From positions 1-64,000 of the forward strand of contig CAJTKU010000004.1 in assembly GCA_910577015.1 (NCBI GenBank): a stretch of DNA of 64,000 bases, written 5' to 3'. The translations under genes and the position numbers were made by a program. Shown in pieces: positions 44,803 to 53,401 of the stretch. This DNA is from an uncultured Lachnospiraceae bacterium (GTDB lineage: Bacteria; Bacillota; Clostridia; Lachnospirales; Lachnospiraceae). The notes under the pieces are model-generated. The model worked only from the letters and a program-made list of their open reading frames with translations. It was not told the DNA's origin and made no database searches. Within the stretch, counting starts at the first letter, position 1, and each line of letters starts with the position of its first letter.

Positions 44803-46554
44803 ATGATGAGGTCACTTTTTTCTGGTGTATCAGGACTTAAGACGCACCAGACCAGAATGGACGTAATTGGTAACAATATTGCGAACGTTAACACAACGGC
44901 ATTCAAATCCAGTACCATGGTATTCAGTGATTTGATTAGCCAGACAACCCAGAAGGCATCCGGTCCCAATGCCGCAACAGGAGCAGGCGGTATCAATGCA
45001 AGACAGATTGGTCTTGGTGTAAGGGGCGGTGCAATCAACACCAACATCAGCACACAGGGTGCGGCACAGTCCACAGGCAATCCGTTTGATATCATGATAA
45101 GCGGAAGCGCTTTCTTCGTGGTTAACAACGGCAGTGAAAACTTCTTTACCAGGGACGGTTCTTTCTATGTTGACGGAGCAGGAAACCTTGCCATGACCAG
45201 CAACGGATACAATGTAATGGGCTGGCAGGTGGATGAAGAAACCATGAGCATCAAGCAGGATACGGTTTCCGCCCTGCGCATTATGAGCGCTGCCAACATG
45301 ACATATCCGCCCGAGGCGACAAGCAAGGCATATGTTTCCGGTATCATTGATAAGAATAACAAGGATGTGACGAGTTCATCAGGTAAGTCCATCAACCTGA
45401 ATTTCTACGATGAACTTGGATATTCCTATACGGCTAAGCTGGTGATTAAGCAGTCGGCAGCAACGAATGAATACAGTATTGAGCTTAACAAGATTCTGGA
45501 TTCCGTGGGCAACGAGGTTCCCCTTGACGGCGTGACATTCGGCTCGGCGACATCCCAGAAAGTAAACAACAGCGTGAAACTGGATGATACCGCATACAAA
45601 TGGACAGGAAATATCCTGCAAACACAGGCAGGCGCGGACGTTTGCAACCTTGCCAATATATTTGCAGACGATGCCACTACGGACAATCCGAAGCTGAAAA
45701 CGGATGATGAAGACGCCATGGCGGCAGTGAAAGAGCTGGCTAAGGCATACGGATATGAAAATGCTACGGATGATTTCATGAACTTGACGGTTGCCCTTAC
45801 AAATGCAACCGGTTCTACCCCGACTTTTGTGAGCGGTACGTATTCCGTACAGCAGCTTTTGTATAACCAGGCAAACGGCTTACAGCCCAACCTGACCACT
45901 CCTAAGGATGCCATCGCAGAAGATATTGCCAATTTCGGACTGGACGCTTTTGACACCACAGGAAGAAACTTTGAAGGCGCGACTCTGGTTTATGACGCCG
46001 ATAAGGGCGGGTTCCTTGGCATCAACGGTATGGAAAATGTTTCCAGCGTTACCTTGGGACTGTCAGGACTCGGCGGCAACTTCAGGGATATCGAAGTTGA
46101 CTTTGCAACCAGTTCCATGTACGACAACAAAGGTACCTGTACGGTAGCGGCTACGGCAGGCGATACGGACGGACTGGGAATGGGACGTAAACTCGGTGAT
46201 ATGAGCGGTGTTTCCATTCAGCAGAATGGTATGATTTATGCCGCTTATGACAACGGTATGACAAGGCTTCTGGGACAGATTGCAGTGGCAGAGTTCCCCA
46301 ACGTATCCGGTCTGGAAAAGGTAGGTGAAAACCTGTATTCCGCTACCCTGAACTCCGGTGAGTTTGACGGAATCGGCGTGGATATCACGGCAAACGGAGG
46401 CAAGATGTCTACCGGCCAGCTGGAAATGAGTAATGTGGACCTTTCCGCAGAATTTACGGAAATGATTACCACCCAGCGTGGTTTCCAGGCAAACAGCCGT
46501 ATTATTACGGTTTCTGATACTCTTTTGGAGGAGTTGACAAATCTGAAGAGATAA
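44803..46554 (+). CDS. flgE: Flagellar hook protein FlgE
   Basis: This 583-residue hook subunit has the conserved N-terminal MMRSLFSGVSGLKTHQTRMD and IGNNIANVNTTAFK, the FlgE D2 domain in the middle, and the C-terminal EFTEMITTQRGFQANSRIIT. The middle region (about residues 170-430) is larger than in short FlgE proteins, implying extra surface domains on the hook. TAGGAGGT precedes the ATG; a second ATG lies directly after. A stem-loop follows the stop. Confidence 0.96.
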   Translation: MMRSLFSGVSGLKTHQTRMDVIGNNIANVNTTAFKSSTMVFSDLISQTTQKASGPNAATGAGGINARQIGLGVRGGAINTNISTQGAAQSTGNPFDIMISGSAFFVVNNGSENFFTRDGSFYVDGAGNLAMTSNGYNVMGWQVDEETMSIKQDTVSALRIMSAANMTYPPEATSKAYVSGIIDKNNKDVTSSSGKSINLNFYDELGYSYTAKLVIKQSAATNEYSIELNKILDSVGNEVPLDGVTFGSATSQKVNNSVKLDDTAYKWTGNILQTQAGADVCNLANIFADDATTDNPKLKTDDEDAMAAVKELAKAYGYENATDDFMNLTVALTNATGSTPTFVSGTYSVQQLLYNQANGLQPNLTTPKDAIAEDIANFGLDAFDTTGRNFEGATLVYDADKGGFLGINGMENVSSVTLGLSGLGGNFRDIEVDFATSSMYDNKGTCTVAATAGDTDGLGMGRKLGDMSGVSIQQNGMIYAAYDNGMTRLLGQIAVAEFPNVSGLEKVGENLYSATLNSGEFDGIGVDITANGGKMSTGQLEMSNVDLSAEFTEMITTQRGFQANSRIITVSDTLLEELTNLKR

Positions 46555-46580
46555 GCGATAATATAAATACATACAGGATG

Positions 46581-46611
46581 AAAGGGTCAGGCAGTTTCTG
46601 CATGACCCTTT
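46581..46611 (+). promoter_or_regulatory. Strong stem-loop after flgE
   Basis: AAAGGGTCA (46581-46589) pairs with TGACCCTTT (46603-46611), with inner GCAG/CTGC pairing. No T-run follows. It may protect the 3' end of the flgE message, act as a processing site, or weakly attenuate downstream transcription. Confidence 0.55.
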
Positions 46612-46651
46612 AGATTGTCAGTACAGCGCTGTATCGGGATACGGAGGAGCC

Positions 46652-46837
46652 ATGATTGAAATCACGAAAATGAATGGACAGAAAGTTTTGATTAACCCGG
46701 ATTTAATAGAAACGGTGGAGGAAACGCCCGATACGGTGATGACTCTCACCACAGGGAGAAAAATTATTGTAAAAGAAAGTAGACAAGAAGTAAAAAATTT
46801 AGTAAAATTGTATAGAAAGGATATTTTTGCGGATTAA
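46652..46837 (+). CDS. flbD: FlbD/SwrD family motility protein
   Basis: This 61-residue cytoplasmic protein matches the small FlbD family, called SwrD in Bacillus, where it raises flagellar power for swarming. The family start MIEITKMNGQKVLINPDLIE and the TLTTGRKIIVKES motif are intact. GGAGGAG precedes the ATG. It lies between flgE and motA, where the family usually occurs, and may influence the stator proteins encoded next. Confidence 0.93.
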   Translation: MIEITKMNGQKVLINPDLIETVEETPDTVMTLTTGRKIIVKESRQEVKNLVKLYRKDIFAD

Positions 46838-46892
46838 TGCATATCATATATTCTTTTGTTACAAATAGAATAGAAAGTACAGGTGGAGTTAA

Positions 46893-47687
46893 GTGGATAT
46901 TGCATCAATACTGGGGTTGGTAATATGTTTTGCCATGGTTATACTTGGTGTGGCAACCAGTGGCGGTCTGGGGGCACTGCCTAGTTATTTTAACCTTCCT
47001 TCCGTAGCTATTACGTTCGGAGGTTCATTTGCGGCAGTTTTGGCAGCCAATTCTCTTCAGAGTTTTGTGAGCGGCCTGAAAAGTTTTGCACTTATCTTAA
47101 AGGTGCCGACCAACAATACTTCCGAGATGATTAAAAACATAATTGATTTGTCCAATGTGGCCAGAAAGGAAGGCCTGTTGTCTTTGGAGGAGGCAGCAGG
47201 GGATTTGCAGGATGAATTCCTCAAAAAGGGGATTCTTCTTATTGTGGATGGTACAGACCCGGAACTTGTGCGTGCCATCATGGAGACGGAGCTTGTCAGC
47301 ATGGACAGCAGGCATAAGGCCCGTATCGGCTTTTGGGACAATGTGGCGGCCATGGGACCTGCCTGGGGTATGATTGGTACTTTGGTAGGTCTTGTTAACA
47401 TGTTGCAGAATATGGAGGACGCGTCTTCCATCGGTCCTAACATGGCGACGGCGCTGATTACCACTTTGTACGGTTCATTGCTTGCAAACTGGGTATGCGC
47501 GCCTGTGTCCAACAAGCTGAAGGCACAGAATGATATGGAAATGATGCAGAAGGAAATCATGATAGAGGGGCTTTTGTCCATACAGGCAGGAGAAAACCCC
47601 CGTGTTATCGAAGAGAAGCTGAAGTCCTTTGTATCCCCGACAGAACGCGGGGCACAGGGGGATGACGGAGGTGAAGAGATTGGCTAA
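46893..47687 (+). CDS. motA: Flagellar motor stator protein MotA
   Basis: This 264-residue inner-membrane protein has four hydrophobic helices (about residues 5-25, 33-50, 150-170 and 183-203). It forms the proton channel with MotB and pushes FliG. Conserved elements are GGLGALPSYFNLPS, the cytoplasmic charged loop, and AMGPAWGMIGTLVGLVNML. The start is GTG at 46893, preceded by AGGTGGAG; no ATG is suitable. motB overlaps the end by 8 nt, coupling the two stator subunits. Confidence 0.95.
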   Translation: MDIASILGLVICFAMVILGVATSGGLGALPSYFNLPSVAITFGGSFAAVLAANSLQSFVSGLKSFALILKVPTNNTSEMIKNIIDLSNVARKEGLLSLEEAAGDLQDEFLKKGILLIVDGTDPELVRAIMETELVSMDSRHKARIGFWDNVAAMGPAWGMIGTLVGLVNMLQNMEDASSIGPNMATALITTLYGSLLANWVCAPVSNKLKAQNDMEMMQKEIMIEGLLSIQAGENPRVIEEKLKSFVSPTERGAQGDDGGEEIG

Positions 47688-48498
47688 GAGGAAGGAAGAT
47701 TTGCCAGCTCCCGGCGCCCCGGCATGGATGGCTACTTTCGGTGATTTAATGAACCTGCTGCTGTGTTTCTATGTGCTTTTATTTTCCATGTCTGTCATCA
47801 GTGAAGACCAGTTGAAGGCGGTTGCGGAATCCTTTAGCAGCACCTTTTCCATATTTGACGGGGGGGCTACCGCAATCGGGGATGGCATTTTAATCAGCAA
47901 CGGCATGAGCCAGCTAAATGAACTGGATGAGTTTATCAACAGTACAGGGAAAACGGCTGACAGTGAGGATGATGCTGACGACTTTAATGAATATGATAAT
48001 ATGATGGAACAGCTGGAGCAGGCACAGTTGGAAGCTTCAGAAGAGTTATATGAGAAAATAGAGGAAAGCATTGCGGAAAATAATCTTTCGGATGTGATTA
48101 ATGTAGATTTTAACGCACAGTATGTGCAGTTGACATTAAAAGGCGCCCTGTTATACGATTCCGGCAGTGCGGAAGTCAGGGAAGATGCACTGCCTGTTCT
48201 GGATAAAGTAGGCGTGATGCTGGAGAGGTATGCCGGCGGCATTATTGAAATTGAGGGACATACGGATAATGTGCCGATGCACAGCAACAGATATGCGGAC
48301 AACAGTGAACTGAGCTGTGCGAGGGCGCTTTCTGTATTTAATTATTTTATGGATACAACGAATCTGGACCCGGCCAAGGTGAAGTATGCCGGACGGGGAG
48401 AGTATGTACCGGTTGCCGATAATTCCACGGAAGAAGGCCGTGCAAGGAACAGGCGCGTGGAAATCAGGATATATAACGATTTAAGCACCTATCAATAG
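47680..48498 (+). CDS. motB: Flagellar motor stator protein MotB
   Basis: This 272-residue protein has one N-terminal membrane helix (about residues 17-37) containing the proton-binding Asp in ATFGDLMNLLLCFYVLLFS, a plug/linker region, and a C-terminal OmpA-like peptidoglycan-binding domain (about 140-270) with EGHTDNVPMHS and LSCARALSVFNYF. The TTG at 47680 is 6 nt after GGAGGTG and is the best-supported start; an ATG 18 nt earlier is possible. MotA and MotB form the stator anchored to the wall. Confidence 0.93.
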   Translation: MAKRKEDLPAPGAPAWMATFGDLMNLLLCFYVLLFSMSVISEDQLKAVAESFSSTFSIFDGGATAIGDGILISNGMSQLNELDEFINSTGKTADSEDDADDFNEYDNMMEQLEQAQLEASEELYEKIEESIAENNLSDVINVDFNAQYVQLTLKGALLYDSGSAEVREDALPVLDKVGVMLERYAGGIIEIEGHTDNVPMHSNRYADNSELSCARALSVFNYFMDTTNLDPAKVKYAGRGEYVPVADNSTEEGRARNRRVEIRIYNDLSTYQ

Positions 48499-48541
48499 GT
48501 GACATGGAGGAAAGGACGCGCACAGGCGCGGAAAAATCAAT

Positions 48542-49063
48542 ATGAAAAAGAATTTGATGTCAATTTTGATACTGGCTCTTTTGGTTGTGAATATTGTACT
48601 GACTGCCATTATGATGTTCAGCGTTACAGGAGCCATGAAAAGCACAACTGCCCTGGTAGGCAGGATTGCGGCAGTCCTGGATTTGGAGTTAAACCTCGGG
48701 GATGATGAAATGGAAGTGGCGATTGCAGACAGTGCAACGTATGATATTGCAGACACCATGACGATTCCTTTAAAACGCGCGGTAAATGAAGAAGGCGTGG
48801 AAGAGGACCAGCGTTATGCCATGATAGCCGTATCCATTTTGATGGATAAGACCAACAAAGACTACAAAGAATATGCTGAAACGATGGATGCCAATGCCAG
48901 CGTTATCAAAGGCGAAATTATCGATGTGGTATCCTCCTATACATTGGATGAGTTCAGGAATGACACGGACGGCGTGCGGGAAGCGATTCTGGCAAGGCTC
49001 CGTAAAGTTTACAATTCCGATTTCATCTACAAGGTGGTATTCAGCGATTGGAAAATAGGATAG
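48542..49063 (+). CDS. fliL: Flagellar basal-body protein FliL
   Basis: This 173-residue single-pass membrane protein has a helix at about residues 6-30 and an external domain that surrounds the stator in other bacteria. The C-terminal part with DEFRNDTDGVREAILARLRK and the final VVFSDWKIG fits the family. The ribosome binding site directly before the ATG is poor; a strong AGGAAAGGA lies 27 nt upstream, so coupling to motB translation may help. It precedes fliM. Confidence 0.88.
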   Translation: MKKNLMSILILALLVVNIVLTAIMMFSVTGAMKSTTALVGRIAAVLDLELNLGDDEMEVAIADSATYDIADTMTIPLKRAVNEEGVEEDQRYAMIAVSILMDKTNKDYKEYAETMDANASVIKGEIIDVVSSYTLDEFRNDTDGVREAILARLRKVYNSDFIYKVVFSDWKIG

Positions 49064-49111
49064 CCATCTCAAAGACAACAGAGCAGGACTTGAAGACAGG
49101 AGGTGAGCTTA

Positions 49112-50092
49112 ATGGGCGAGATATTGTCCCAAAATGAAATAGACAATCTGCTGGCTGCACTTTCTACGGGTGAACTGGATGCGGACCAAATACAGGACCA
49201 GACTGATAAACAGGTCAAGAATTACGATTTCCGCCGCCCGGCAAAGTTTTCCAAAGAACATTTGCGTACCTTGGAGATTATTTTTGAACACTACGGAAGA
49301 CTGGTATCCACAAATCTCCCCGTTTATTTGCGAAAAAATGTACAAATCAGCGTGGCGAGTTCCGAGGCAGTCACATTTTCAGAGTTTACCAATTCATTAT
49401 CCAACCCCGTCATTCTGGGAATTGTAAATTTTCAACCCTTATCGGGAAATATTATTGTTGACTTGTCCACCAACCTCGGATATGCTATGATTGACCGTAT
49501 GCTTGGCGGACAGGGGGACCCTCTTGAAAAGAGCAGGGAATTTTCGGAAATAGAACTTACTATCATAGAAAAACTGATGGTGGTGTGCGTGCAGCTTATG
49601 CGCGAGCCGTGGAAAAATGTGCTGGATATCAATCCGGTGCTGGAAAGGCTGGAAACCAATCAGCAGTTTGCACAGATTATTGCCCCTAATGATATGGCAG
49701 CCATTGTCACCCTCAATGTGAAGATAGGAGAGGTGCAGGGCTTCATAAACCTGTGTCTTCCGTATTTTACGCTGGAAGATATCATGGATAAATTAAATAC
49801 AAGATACTGGTATGCAAACATGCAGGAAATGCATGACGACGATTATGAGGAGCATATTGAATCCTTGATTCGCAGGGTAGATATACCGGTAAAAGCAGTT
49901 TTGGGAAAGAGTGCGGTTTCCGTAAACGACTTTGTCAATCTGCAGGTCGGAGATGTCATCCGGCTGGATACGCATGTGGACAGTGAACTATCTGTCTATG
50001 TGGGAAATATCAGAAAATTTACCGCATTACCGGGAGCCAGCAAAGATAATTATGCAGTCAGGGTGACCACGGTAATCAGAGAGGGGGAGTAA
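49112..50092 (+). CDS. fliM: Flagellar motor switch protein FliM
   Basis: This 326-residue C-ring protein has an N-terminal CheY-P-binding segment GEILSQNEIDNLLAALS (residues 2-18), a CheC-like middle domain, and a C-terminal SpoA domain (about 245-326). AGGAGGTG precedes the ATG at 49112; a GTG three codons earlier overlaps the site. It joins FliG to FliY/FliN and takes the chemotaxis signal. The next gene encodes FliY. Confidence 0.97.
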   Translation: MGEILSQNEIDNLLAALSTGELDADQIQDQTDKQVKNYDFRRPAKFSKEHLRTLEIIFEHYGRLVSTNLPVYLRKNVQISVASSEAVTFSEFTNSLSNPVILGIVNFQPLSGNIIVDLSTNLGYAMIDRMLGGQGDPLEKSREFSEIELTIIEKLMVVCVQLMREPWKNVLDINPVLERLETNQQFAQIIAPNDMAAIVTLNVKIGEVQGFINLCLPYFTLEDIMDKLNTRYWYANMQEMHDDDYEEHIESLIRRVDIPVKAVLGKSAVSVNDFVNLQVGDVIRLDTHVDSELSVYVGNIRKFTALPGASKDNYAVRVTTVIREGE

Positions 50093-50095
50093 GAC

Positions 50096-51424
50096 ATGGA
50101 CGGCATGTTGTCCCAGGACGAGATAAATGCATTGCTTAATGGAATGGACCTTTCCGCAGGAGCGGGAGGTGCAGAGGAGGCAGGGCCGGTTTCAGAGGAA
50201 ATTGATGAAATAGACGAGAGTCTGTTGACAGATACGGAGAAAGACGCGGTTGGTGAAGTGGCCAATATCAGCATGGGTTCTTCCGCAACCACCATGTATT
50301 CTCTGGTAAACAAAAAAGTGAATATTACAACACCGGTGGTTACGCTGGCAAACTGGAATACCGTTCTGCGGGAATATGAAAAGCCCTGCGTCTTTATCCA
50401 GATTAAGTATACCAGCGGATTAGAGGGCAGTAATATCCTTGTATTGAAGGAACACGACGTCAAGATTATCACAGACCTGATGATGGGCGGGGATGGAACC
50501 AATACGGACGGCGAGTTGGGAGAACTGCATTTAAGCGCCATTTCTGAAGCGATGAACCAGATGATGGGAGCTTCCGCCACATCTCTTTCCACCATGCTTG
50601 GCATTTTAATCGATATCAGCCCGCCGGAAGCAAGTCTTGTGGACTTGACGGAATACAAAAGGGGAGAAGAAATATCCCCGTTTTTGGGTGGTACTTTTGT
50701 CAAGATAGCTTTCCGTATGCAGATTGATGAATTGGTAGACAGCACGATTATGCAGCTGTATCCGATTGATTTTTCCAAACAGATAGTTGAAAGTTTTATG
50801 CACCAGATGGAGGGAGACGAACCGGCTCCTGCACCTGCACCGGCTCCTGCAGCGCCGACACCGGCTCCTGCACCGCAGCCCGGCGCCCCTCAGATGGCGG
50901 CAGCGCCGGCACAGCCGGGGATGGATGCGATGGCAGCCCAGGGCATGAATCCCATGTACGGACAGATGGGGATGCCTCAAATGGGCGCTCCGATGGGGAT
51001 GGACGCGATGGCAGCCCAGGGCATGAACCCCATGTACGGACAGATGGGAATGTCTCCGCAGATGGGGATGCCGGGCGGCATGAATATGGCACAAATGTAT
51101 ATGCCTCCGCAGATGAATATGCAGCCAAATGTGAATATTCAGCCGGCACAGTTCCAGAATTTTTCCAGCGATGTATTGTCATCCACAAGCCAGGAAAATA
51201 TAGGGCTGATTATGGATGTACCGTTGGAGGTAACGGTAGAGCTGGGAAGAACCACCAAATCCATTTCAGAAATACTTGACTTTGCACCGGGAACTATTAT
51301 AGAGTTAGAGCGTATAGCAGGCGAACCAATTGATGTTCTGGTGAATGGCAAATTTGTAGCCAGAGGTGAAGTGGTAGTCATTGAAGAGAGTTTTGGCATC
51401 AGAGTGACAGAAATTATCAAATAA
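50096..51424 (+). CDS. fliY: FliY: CheY-P phosphatase and motor switch protein (FliN-type C-terminus)
   Basis: This 442-residue protein has an N-terminal FliM-like CheY-P-binding segment (MLSQDEINALLNGMD), a CheC-type phosphatase domain (about residues 35-230), a Pro/Ala/Met/Gln-rich linker (about 240-350) and a C-terminal FliN/SpoA domain (about 365-440). Both phosphatase half-sites look intact: DAVGEVAN and SAISEAMN each carry the Glu and Asn. The linker is unusually long and built from a tandem Met-Gln-rich repeat. It is in the C ring and should dephosphorylate the CheY encoded next. Confidence 0.94.
   Translation: MDGMLSQDEINALLNGMDLSAGAGGAEEAGPVSEEIDEIDESLLTDTEKDAVGEVANISMGSSATTMYSLVNKKVNITTPVVTLANWNTVLREYEKPCVFIQIKYTSGLEGSNILVLKEHDVKIITDLMMGGDGTNTDGELGELHLSAISEAMNQMMGASATSLSTMLGILIDISPPEASLVDLTEYKRGEEISPFLGGTFVKIAFRMQIDELVDSTIMQLYPIDFSKQIVESFMHQMEGDEPAPAPAPAPAAPTPAPAPQPGAPQMAAAPAQPGMDAMAAQGMNPMYGQMGMPQMGAPMGMDAMAAQGMNPMYGQMGMSPQMGMPGGMNMAQMYMPPQMNMQPNVNIQPAQFQNFSSDVLSSTSQENIGLIMDVPLEVTVELGRTTKSISEILDFAPGTIIELERIAGEPIDVLVNGKFVARGEVVVIEESFGIRVTEIIK
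50917..51048 (+). repeat. 78-bp tandem repeat in the fliY linker
   Basis: Two copies of a roughly 54-bp core (50917-50970 and 50995-51048), 78 bp apart, differ at only a couple of positions. They encode GMDAMAAQGMNPMYGQMG. The near identity suggests recent duplication and possible length variation of the linker without change of frame. Confidence 0.85.
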
Positions 51425-51451
51425 AAAGTGCAAATAAGGAGAGAAAACGGT

Positions 51452-51814
51452 ATGGCGAAGAATATTTTAATCTGTGATGATGCAGCATTTATGCGCATGA
51501 TGATTAAGGACATCCTGACAAAAAACGGTTACAATGTGGTTGGCGAGGCGGAAAACGGTGCAAAGGGCATTGAAAAATACAATGAACTGCATCCTGACCT
51601 TGTACTTATGGATATCACCATGCCGGAACTGGATGGAATTGCAGCCTTAAAGGGAATTAAGCAGGCAGACCCGAATGCGCGCGTGATTATGTGCTCCGCA
51701 ATGGGTCAGCAGGCCATGGTTATCGAGTCCATTCAGGCTGGTGCAAAGGATTTTATTGTAAAGCCTTTCCAGGCTGACCGTGTATTGGAAGCGGTTAAGA
51801 AGGTCGTAGGCTAA
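51452..51814 (+). CDS. cheY: Chemotaxis response regulator CheY
   Basis: This 120-residue single-domain receiver has acidic-pocket Asp9 and Asp10, phosphoacceptor Asp54 (LVLMDITMP), the switch Ser82 (CSAMGQQ) and Lys104 (VKPF). Phosphorylated by CheA, it would bind FliM and FliY to change motor rotation. The ATG at 51452 follows AAGGAGAG; the GTG at 51428 is not used. It lies directly after fliY and shares the last base of its stop with the fliO start. Confidence 0.96.
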   Translation: MAKNILICDDAAFMRMMIKDILTKNGYNVVGEAENGAKGIEKYNELHPDLVLMDITMPELDGIAALKGIKQADPNARVIMCSAMGQQAMVIESIQAGAKDFIVKPFQADRVLEAVKKVVG

Positions 51815-52212
51815 TGCTCACAGCAGGCCTTCATACTGCGGATAGTTTTTCCCAGCTGATTACGGTGCTGCTTGTCTTTGTCTTTGTGCTGGCGTTGACT
51901 CTGTGGACGACCAGGTGGATTGCAAAATACCAAAAGGGACAAAAGGCAGGGCAGAACATCGATGTGGTGGAAACCTGTCCCATGGGCAATGGAAAATACA
52001 TACAGATTATCAGATTGGCGGATAAGTATGTGGCAGTTGCCGTGTGCAAGGATACTGTGACGCTGCTGGCAGAACTGGACGGGGAGCAGATGGAGTTTCC
52101 TGACGGGACCGGCAAAGCTCCCATGCGGTTTCAGGACTTGCTTCGCAAGGCGAAGGCTGTTTATCCCGGAGGGAAAGATACGCCAAAGGAAGATTCACCG
52201 AAGGAAGAGTAG
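51814..52212 (+). CDS. fliO: Flagellar biosynthesis protein FliO
   Basis: This 132-residue membrane protein has one helix (about residues 10-33) and a small cytoplasmic domain with the family segment VVETCPMGNGKYIQIIRLADKYVAVAV, given here only as its pattern VVETxPMGxxKYIQIIRxxDKYxxVAV. FliO helps assemble the FliP ring. Its ATG overlaps the cheY stop (TAATG), showing translational coupling. The C-terminal tail is short and charged. Confidence 0.85.
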   Translation: MLTAGLHTADSFSQLITVLLVFVFVLALTLWTTRWIAKYQKGQKAGQNIDVVETCPMGNGKYIQIIRLADKYVAVAVCKDTVTLLAELDGEQMEFPDGTGKAPMRFQDLLRKAKAVYPGGKDTPKEDSPKEE

Positions 52213-52219
52213 GCTAAAC

Positions 52220-53101
52220 GTGAAAAAGCAGAAAAATCATTTTTTCGGAAAAACAATTATAAGTGTGATATGCCTGCTGGTTACGGTGGGCATATTGTGT
52301 ATTTTGCCTGTACGGACGGTAAACGCCTCCCAGACTGGGGGAAATACCGGGGATTCGGATATTTCCACGGTTATCAATGAGCCGGGAACGGCTGAAACGC
52401 CCGAGGATTTGGAGGAATTGAATATTGCCAACAGGGTAACGATTGAAGTGGAAGGCGGCAACGGACAGATAAACGGCGCACTCAGGATTTTACTTGTGCT
52501 GACTTTTATTGCATTAGCGCCCATACTGATTATCTGTATGACGTCTTTTACCAGAGTTATCATAGTGCTTCATTTTACGAGAGCAGCCCTCAATACACAG
52601 ACGGCACCACCCAACCAGATACTGATTGGCCTGGCGCTGTTTCTCACGTTTTTTATTATGACGCCGACAATCACCAGCATTTATTCAGATGCGTATCTGC
52701 CATATGAAGCCGGTGAGATGGATGAAGAGGAAGCGCTTGGCGCGGCTGTCGTTCCGCTCAGGCAGTTTATGTATAATGAAACACAGCGGAAAGATGTGGA
52801 ATTGTTTATGGGCATAGCCAGACAGGACTGGAACGGGGAACTGGACGATATTCCTCTGACAGTGCTGATTCCCAGCTTTATGATAAGTGAGTTGAGGCGT
52901 GCTTTCTTTATGGGATTTATCATATATATTCCTTTTATTGTCATAGATATGGTAGTGGCCTCTACGCTGATGAGTATGGGTATGATGATGCTGCCGCCCA
53001 CCACGATTTCCATGCCTTTCAAGATTCTGCTGTTTGTTATGGCGGACGGCTGGAGCCTGGTGATAGGTAGTCTGGTGTCTACCTTCCATAATCTATCATA
53101 A
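52220..53101 (+). CDS. fliP: Flagellar export gate protein FliP
   Basis: This 293-residue polytopic protein forms the core of the export gate with FliQ and FliR. It has an N-terminal signal-like helix (about residues 12-32), then the family core LTFIALAPILIICMTSFTRV and the C-terminal PTTISMPFKILLFVMADGW. The start is GTG at 52220 with AAGGAAGAG upstream. The first 75 residues, Thr- and Glu-rich, are longer than in many FliP proteins but normal for Firmicutes. Confidence 0.96.
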   Translation: MKKQKNHFFGKTIISVICLLVTVGILCILPVRTVNASQTGGNTGDSDISTVINEPGTAETPEDLEELNIANRVTIEVEGGNGQINGALRILLVLTFIALAPILIICMTSFTRVIIVLHFTRAALNTQTAPPNQILIGLALFLTFFIMTPTITSIYSDAYLPYEAGEMDEEEALGAAVVPLRQFMYNETQRKDVELFMGIARQDWNGELDDIPLTVLIPSFMISELRRAFFMGFIIYIPFIVIDMVVASTLMSMGMMMLPPTTISMPFKILLFVMADGWSLVIGSLVSTFHNLS

Positions 53102-53119
53102 TACAGAGGAGGTATGCGG

Positions 53120-53389
53120 ATGAATGTAGAGGTCGTAACGGAAATAGCAAGCAGGGCATTGTACATGATTATCCAGACGTCGCTTCCTGTTTTGCTGGTT
53201 TCTTTGTGTGTAGGTCTGATTGTCAGTATCTTTCAGACAGTGACTTCCATACAGGAACAGACGCTGACTTTTGTACCCAAGATAGTCTGTGTTTTTCTAA
53301 CGTTGATACTGATTGGAAACTGGATGCTTACTTCCCTCATAGAGTATATGACGGATTTGTGGCTGAATATGGTTTCCTATGTCAACTAG
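53120..53389 (+). CDS. fliQ: Flagellar export gate protein FliQ
   Basis: This 89-residue protein has two membrane helices (about residues 14-38 and 51-75). The family pattern LPVLLVSLCVGLIVSIFQTV and TSIQEQTLTFVPKI is clear. The ATG at 53120 is 7 nt after AGAGGAGG; the ATG two codons earlier is too close. The length is exactly typical. Confidence 0.96.
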   Translation: MNVEVVTEIASRALYMIIQTSLPVLLVSLCVGLIVSIFQTVTSIQEQTLTFVPKIVCVFLTLILIGNWMLTSLIEYMTDLWLNMVSYVN

Positions 53390-53401
53390 CGGGAATCTTG
53401 T

